Made by a program: the position numbers and the translations under genes. 64,000 nucleotides of DNA from Neotabrizicola shimadae (GTDB lineage Bacteria; Pseudomonadota; Alphaproteobacteria; Rhodobacterales; Rhodobacteraceae): positions 2,046,001 to 2,110,000 of the forward strand of contig NZ_CP069370.1 in assembly GCF_019623905.1 (NCBI RefSeq), read 5' to 3'. A model generated the notes under the pieces. The model was not told the DNA's origin and searched no databases. It saw only the letters and a list, made by a program, of their open reading frames with translations. Below, one piece after another: positions 60,304 to 64,000 of this stretch (position 1 is the first letter of the stretch; each line of letters starts with the position of its first letter).

Positions 60304-61032
60304 TTACCGCGCCGGATCGGGCTGGAAGGTCGAGAAGTCGACCATTGTGCCCAGGACCTGCAGATAGGCGATCAACGCGTCCATCTCGGTCAGTTCGGCC
60401 TGGCCGTCGAAGTTGGACACGTTCACCGTCTCGCCATAGCGCTCCAGCAAGGCGGTCGTGTCGGCATTCGGGTCTGCCTGCGCCGCAAAGTCGGCCTTCG
60501 CCGCCTCGATCATCTCGCTGGTATAGGGCACGCCCACCAGCGCGTTGGTCGAGACGAGGTCAGCCGCAAAGCTGGCATCCATCACGCGGTCCGACAGGAA
60601 GCCGTACTTCGGCATGATCGATTCCGGCACCACCGCTTCCGGGTTGGTCAGGTGGTCGACATGCCAGGCGTCCGAATAGCGCCCGCCCACGCGGGCCAGG
60701 TCCGGCCCGGTGCGCTTGGACCCCCACTGGAACGGATGGTCGTATTTCGACTCCGCCGCCAGCGAGTAATGCCCATAGCGTTCGACCTCGTCCCGCATCG
60801 GACGGATCATCTGGCTGTGGCAGACATAACAGCCCTCGCGGACGTAAATCTGCCGCCCCGCCAGTTCCAGCGGCGTGTAGGGGCGCACCCCTTCCACATC
60901 CTCGATCACGTTCTCCAGATAGAACAGCGGGATGATCTGTACCGCCCCGCCGATGGTGACGACCAGCAAGGACAGCACCGCCAGCAGCGTGGCATGCGTC
61001 TCGATGGCCTTGTGCTTTTCAAGAATAGCCAT
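60304..61032 (-). CDS. ccoO: cbb3 oxidase monoheme subunit CcoO
   Basis: Membrane-anchored cytochrome c of 242 aa. N-terminal membrane anchor ([20 protein letters not shown]), then the heme site CYVCHSQ near residue 70 and a Met ligand in SIMPKYGFL. The segment [17 protein letters not shown] is typical of CcoO. It lies 8 nt after ccoN and 10 nt before ccoQ. Confidence 0.97.
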   Translation of the reverse strand: MAILEKHKAIETHATLLAVLSLLVVTIGGAVQIIPLFYLENVIEDVEGVRPYTPLELAGRQIYVREGCYVCHSQMIRPMRDEVERYGHYSLAAESKYDHPFQWGSKRTGPDLARVGGRYSDAWHVDHLTNPEAVVPESIMPKYGFLSDRVMDASFAADLVSTNALVGVPYTSEMIEAAKADFAAQADPNADTTALLERYGETVNVSNFDGQAELTEMDALIAYLQVLGTMVDFSTFQPDPAR

Positions 61033-61040
61033 GTGTCACC

Positions 61041-62639
61041 TCACTCGGCCGGAACGAACGCATGGGACGAAGCCTTGGCAGGCTGCGCACGCACGGTCAT
61101 CCAAAGGTTGTAGGCCATGATCAGGGCGCCGGTCAGGAACATCACGCCCCCCAGCCCCCGCACCACATACATCGGGTGCATGGCCGCCACGGTGTCGGCA
61201 AAGGCGTTCACGAGGAAGCCGTTCGCGTCCACTTCACGCCACATCAGGCCCTGCATGATGCCGGCAACCCACATGGACGAGGCGTACAGCACGATGCCGA
61301 TGGTGGCGAGCCAGAAGTGCCAGCTGACCAGCGTCAGCGAGTACAGCCGCTCGCGGTTCCACAGGCGCGGCACCAGGAAGTAGAGCGCGCCGAAGGTGAT
61401 CATGCCGTTCCAGCCCAGCGCACCGGAATGCACGTGGCCGATGGTCCAGTCGGTGTAATGCGACAGCGAGTTCACCGCCTTGATCGACATCATCGGGCCT
61501 TCGAAGGTGGACATGCCGTAAAAGCCCACCGACACCACCATCATGCGGATGATCGGGTCCGTGCGCAGCTTGTCCCAAGCGCCCGAAAGCGTCATCAGGC
61601 CGTTGATCATGCCGCCCCACGAAGGCATCCACAGCATGATCGAGAACACCATGCCCAGCGTCTGCGCCCAGTCGGGCAGCGCGGTGTAATGCAGGTGGTG
61701 CGGACCGGCCCAGATGTACAGGAAGATCAGCGCCCAGAAGTGGATGATCGACAGCTTGTAGCTGTAGACCGGACGCTCGGCCTGCTTCGGCACGAAATAG
61801 TACATCATGCCCAGGAAGCCCGCGGTCAGGAAGAAGCCCACCGCGTTGTGGCCATACCACCACTGGATCATCGCATCCTGCACGCCCGAGAACAGCTGGA
61901 CCTGCGCCGACCCAAAGACCGAAACCGGCAGCGCCAGGTTGTTGCCCAGGTGCAGCATCGCCACGGTCAGGATCATCGACAGAAGGAACCAGTTCGCCAC
62001 ATAGATGTGGGGTTCCTTGCGCTTCATCAGCGTGCCCATGAACACCAGAAGGAACGCCACCCAGACCACGGTGATCAGGATGTCCACGTACCACACCGGC
62101 TCGGCATATTCCTTGCCCTGGGTCGCGCCCAGCACATAGCCCGAAGCCGCCAGCACGATCACCAGCTGCCAGCCCCAGAACACGAACCAGCCCAGCGAAC
62201 CGCCCCACAGCCGCGTCGCGCAGGTGCGCTGCACGATGTAGAACGCGCTCATGATCAGTGCGTTGCCGCCAAAGGCGAAGATCACCGCACTCGTGTGCAG
62301 CGGGCGAAGCCGTCCGAAGTTCAGGTAGCCCTGCGCCCATTCGAAATTCAGCGCCGGAAAGGCCATCTGGAAGGCGATGACCACCCCCACCAGAAAGCCC
62401 ACCACACCCCAGAAGGCGGTGGCAATCGCCCCGGCCCGCACGACCGAGTCGAAATATTCGTTCTGGTTCACGCTCTTCGCATCACCGATGCCCCGCAGCA
62501 CCACCACGAATGTGATGCCGGCGGCCAGCATGACGGTCAGCGCGTTCACCATATAGGCCAGATCGCGCGCATAGTTGGCCGCGATCGCTGCAAGAAGCGC
62601 GATCAGGCCAAGCGCGACCAGCTTCAGGTAATCCCACAT
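61041..62639 (-). CDS. ccoN: cbb3 oxidase catalytic subunit CcoN
   Basis: Heme-copper oxidase subunit I of the C family, 532 aa with twelve or so membrane segments. The conserved His residues of heme b and the heme b3-CuB centre are seen in [41 protein letters not shown] and [15 protein letters not shown]. It reduces oxygen at high affinity and pumps protons. First gene of ccoNOQP; a consensus FNR box lies 105 nt upstream. Confidence 0.98.
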   Translation of the reverse strand: MWDYLKLVALGLIALLAAIAANYARDLAYMVNALTVMLAAGITFVVVLRGIGDAKSVNQNEYFDSVVRAGAIATAFWGVVGFLVGVVIAFQMAFPALNFEWAQGYLNFGRLRPLHTSAVIFAFGGNALIMSAFYIVQRTCATRLWGGSLGWFVFWGWQLVIVLAASGYVLGATQGKEYAEPVWYVDILITVVWVAFLLVFMGTLMKRKEPHIYVANWFLLSMILTVAMLHLGNNLALPVSVFGSAQVQLFSGVQDAMIQWWYGHNAVGFFLTAGFLGMMYYFVPKQAERPVYSYKLSIIHFWALIFLYIWAGPHHLHYTALPDWAQTLGMVFSIMLWMPSWGGMINGLMTLSGAWDKLRTDPIIRMMVVSVGFYGMSTFEGPMMSIKAVNSLSHYTDWTIGHVHSGALGWNGMITFGALYFLVPRLWNRERLYSLTLVSWHFWLATIGIVLYASSMWVAGIMQGLMWREVDANGFLVNAFADTVAAMHPMYVVRGLGGVMFLTGALIMAYNLWMTVRAQPAKASSHAFVPAE

Positions 62640-62743
62640 GTTGCGTCCCTTCGTCTTGTGGCGCAGTCGTCCCAGTCCGATTCTAGGGATCGCTGCGCAC
62701 TTTTCGACTGGTCCGCTTGTCGCGGCAGGCGGGGCCAGACACC

Positions 62744-62757
62744 TTGATCCATATCAA
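62744..62757 (-). promoter_or_regulatory. FNR box TTGATCCATATCAA upstream of ccoNOQP
   Basis: An exact match to TTGAT-N4-ATCAA, 105 nt before the ccoN start. With class II geometry, transcription would start near 62709; the -10 there (GACAAG) is poor, so the exact promoter is uncertain. Confidence 0.85.
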
Positions 62758-62775
62758 CCTTTCTTGCGCCGCGTG

Positions 62776-62817
62776 TTGACTCGGGTCAAGGTCGCGTCAC
62801 CCTGCCGCAGCTAGATT
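62776..62817 (+). promoter_or_regulatory. FNR-dependent promoter of the universal stress protein gene
   Basis: The box TTGACTCGGGTCAA (62776-62789) is followed by TAGATT (62812-62817), centred 32 nt from the box centre. The expected start is near 62824, about 41.5 nt from the box. The box has the TTGAC/GTCAA half-sites, also accepted by FNR-type regulators. Confidence 0.75.
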
Positions 62818-62845
62818 GCCGGCATCGCTCAGGAAGGAGACCGCC

Positions 62846-63694
62846 ATGGGCTACAAAACCATCCTCACCGTTGCCACGAACCCCGAAAAGGTTCAGGCCG
62901 CCATTGCCGATGCCGCCCGGCTCTGCACCGCGCATGATGCCCATCTCGATGTGCTCTCGCTGGGAATCGACCGCACGCAGGTCGGATACTCCTATGTCGG
63001 CACCGGCGCCGTGATGATCGAAGCCGCGATGGAACGCGCCGAAACCGACGCCCGCGACATCGAAAAGGCGGTGAAGGCCGCGCTCGATCAGCAGGGACCC
63101 GAGCTGCGCTACGGCACCGATACCGCCGTGGCCCAGATCGGCTCGCTGACCGAGATCGTCGCCCAGCGCGCCCGCTTCGCCGATCTCATCGTGCAGCCCC
63201 GCCCCTATGGCAAGGACCAGGGCGCCGAGGCCGAGGCCGTGGTGGAAGCCGCGATGTTCGAAGGCCAGTCGCCGGTTCTCGTGCTGCCCGAGGGCGGCCT
63301 TGGCGACCGCGTCTCGCCGCGCCGCGTCGTCATCGCCTGGAATCAGGGCCGCGAGGCGATGCGCGCCGTCCGCCTGGCCCTGCCCTTCCTGATCGACGCC
63401 GATGTCGTGAACATCGCCGTCATCGACCCGCCGACCCACGGCCCGGAACGCTCCGATCCCGGCGGGCTCCTCTGCCAGATGCTGGTGCGCCACGGCGTGA
63501 AGGCCGAAGTCTCGGTGCTCGCCAAGACCCTGCCCCGCACCTCCGACGTCCTGGCCCGGCATGTCGAGGACCAGGCCGCCGACCTCCTGGTGATGGGCGC
63601 CTACGGCCATTCCCGCTTCCGCGAAGCCATCCTCGGCGGCACCACGCGCAACATGCTGGAACAGGCGAAAGTCCCGGTCCTGATGGCGCACTGA
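62846..63694 (+). CDS. Universal stress protein (two-domain UspA type)
   Basis: Protein of 282 aa with two UspA-like domains (about 1-140 and 150-282). The second has the ATP-binding pattern GAYGHSRFREAILGGTTRNML; the first lacks it. The family helps survival during growth arrest and anaerobiosis. It is divergent from ccoN and has its own FNR-type promoter, linking it to low-oxygen adaptation. AGGAAGGAG precedes the ATG at 62846. Confidence 0.92.
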   Translation: MGYKTILTVATNPEKVQAAIADAARLCTAHDAHLDVLSLGIDRTQVGYSYVGTGAVMIEAAMERAETDARDIEKAVKAALDQQGPELRYGTDTAVAQIGSLTEIVAQRARFADLIVQPRPYGKDQGAEAEAVVEAAMFEGQSPVLVLPEGGLGDRVSPRRVVIAWNQGREAMRAVRLALPFLIDADVVNIAVIDPPTHGPERSDPGGLLCQMLVRHGVKAEVSVLAKTLPRTSDVLARHVEDQAADLLVMGAYGHSRFREAILGGTTRNMLEQAKVPVLMAH

Positions 63695-63708
63695 CCCCGC
63701 GCGCTCCC

Positions 63709-63728
63709 GCCCCGGCGAAAGCCGGGGC
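63709..63728. repeat. Palindromic intergenic repeat, copy 2
   Basis: GCCCCGGC-GAAA-GCCGGGGC followed by CTCCGCC, 15 nt after the stress-protein stop. Same element as at 44217 and 63833; here it may act as the gene's terminator. Confidence 0.85.
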
Positions 63729-63766
63729 CTCCGCCGCCGCGAAGCGCCCACACCCCGGCACACGCT

Positions 63767-63789
63767 TCCCTCCCCCTCGTGGGGAGGGA
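63767..63789. repeat. Inverted repeat TCCCTCCCC/GGGGAGGGA
   Basis: A perfect 9-bp stem with a 5-nt loop (CTCGT), between two copies of the GCCCCGGC element. Similar CCCTCCCC/GGGGAGGG elements are widespread in alphaproteobacterial intergenic DNA. Followed by G-rich sequence. Confidence 0.75.
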
Positions 63790-63832
63790 TGGGGAGGGGG
63801 GCTTTCCCCCAACGCAAGCCCCAACAGCCCCC

Positions 63833-63852
63833 GCCCCGGCGAAAGCCGGGGC
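63833..63852. repeat. Palindromic intergenic repeat, copy 3
   Basis: GCCCCGGC-GAAA-GCCGGGGC followed by CTCGAT, identical in its 20-nt core to copy 2 and 124 nt from it in the same orientation. Confidence 0.85.
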
Positions 63853-64000
63853 CTCGATCCCCCTAGCGCCCACGGCCCCAGCACGCCGATCACCCCGACC
63901 AGCGCCGCCGCCATGGCACCCATGATCCTGCCGAACGGCTGGACCGGAAACCGCGCCCGCCGCCTCGGCCTTCATCGGCCCGGTCGGCTCTTCCAGCGTC
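63853..64000. other. Window end without an assignable gene
   Basis: The last 148 bases may contain the end of a gene on either strand, but every frame is ambiguous. A minus-strand frame with MGAMAAALVGVIGVLGPWAL looks membrane-like, yet it runs on through the palindromic repeats without a stop. No call is made. Confidence 0.4.

Noticed and set aside
63601-63975. Minus-strand frame at the window end
   Set aside because: It runs through palindromic repeats and into the stress-protein gene; no family pattern and no credible stop before the repeats.

Overview
The window reads as chromosomal DNA of an alphaproteobacterium of the Rhodobacteraceae type. It is GC-rich and compact, with many 4-nt ATGA start/stop overlaps. 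It carries MipZ, zinc-free L31, a ccoNOQP and ccoGHIS cbb3-oxidase locus with FNR-type TTGAY-N4-RTCAA boxes, and short GCCCCGGC-GAAA-GCCGGGGC intergenic repeats. No rRNA, tRNA, insertion sequence, phage gene or CRISPR array was seen. Family names come from reading the translations, not from a database search.

Layout. 1-1144: 5' part of gatB, cut by the window edge. 1344-1994: a lipoprotein lytic transglycosylase. 2058-8673: a minus-strand cluster of a DUF2126/transglutaminase protein, a circularly permuted ATP-grasp/alpha-E fusion and a second transglutaminase. 8894-21433: a ten-gene minus-strand operon (CocE/NonD hydrolase, TetR, aspartoacylase-like hydrolase, complete dipeptide-type ABC importer, S9 peptidase, dimethylformamidase-like protein) with a promoter and palindrome at its head. 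21513-33745: mostly small units, namely a lyxose-isomerase-type enzyme, a MATE pump with divergent TetR and twin operators, a class I amidotransferase, DUF305, DenD, an MBL hydrolase, two DMT permeases, a LysR regulator, a malonyl-CoA synthetase-like ligase and MipZ.

33874-43993 is a long translation-related block on the minus strand: ffh, seven consecutive GNAT acetyltransferase genes, chorismate mutase, rpsP, rimM, a membrane protein, trmD, a PhyH dioxygenase, rplS and rpmE. From ffh through chorismate mutase every gene overlaps the next by exactly 4 nt. rplS has its own promoter and a leader of about 200 nt.

44248-53443: a membrane alpha/beta hydrolase divergent from a LysR regulator and DMT permease, a DUF3300-DUF2950 pair, and a secreted caspase-like protein followed by a secreted chymotrypsin-fold protease. 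53507-62639: the cbb3-oxidase locus, where ccoNOQP and ccoGHIS are separated by a lipid-kinase gene. Four FNR-type boxes lie between ccoG and the universal stress protein gene. One faces a short minus-strand interval that ends in a strong intrinsic terminator, a candidate FNR-activated small RNA. 63695-64000 holds palindromic repeats and no convincing gene.

Main points of interest: the candidate small RNA (57957-58043), the chain of seven GNAT genes (38790-42491), the ten-gene hydrolase/transporter operon, the twin TetR operators around a start codon at 23694, and the caspase-protease pair.
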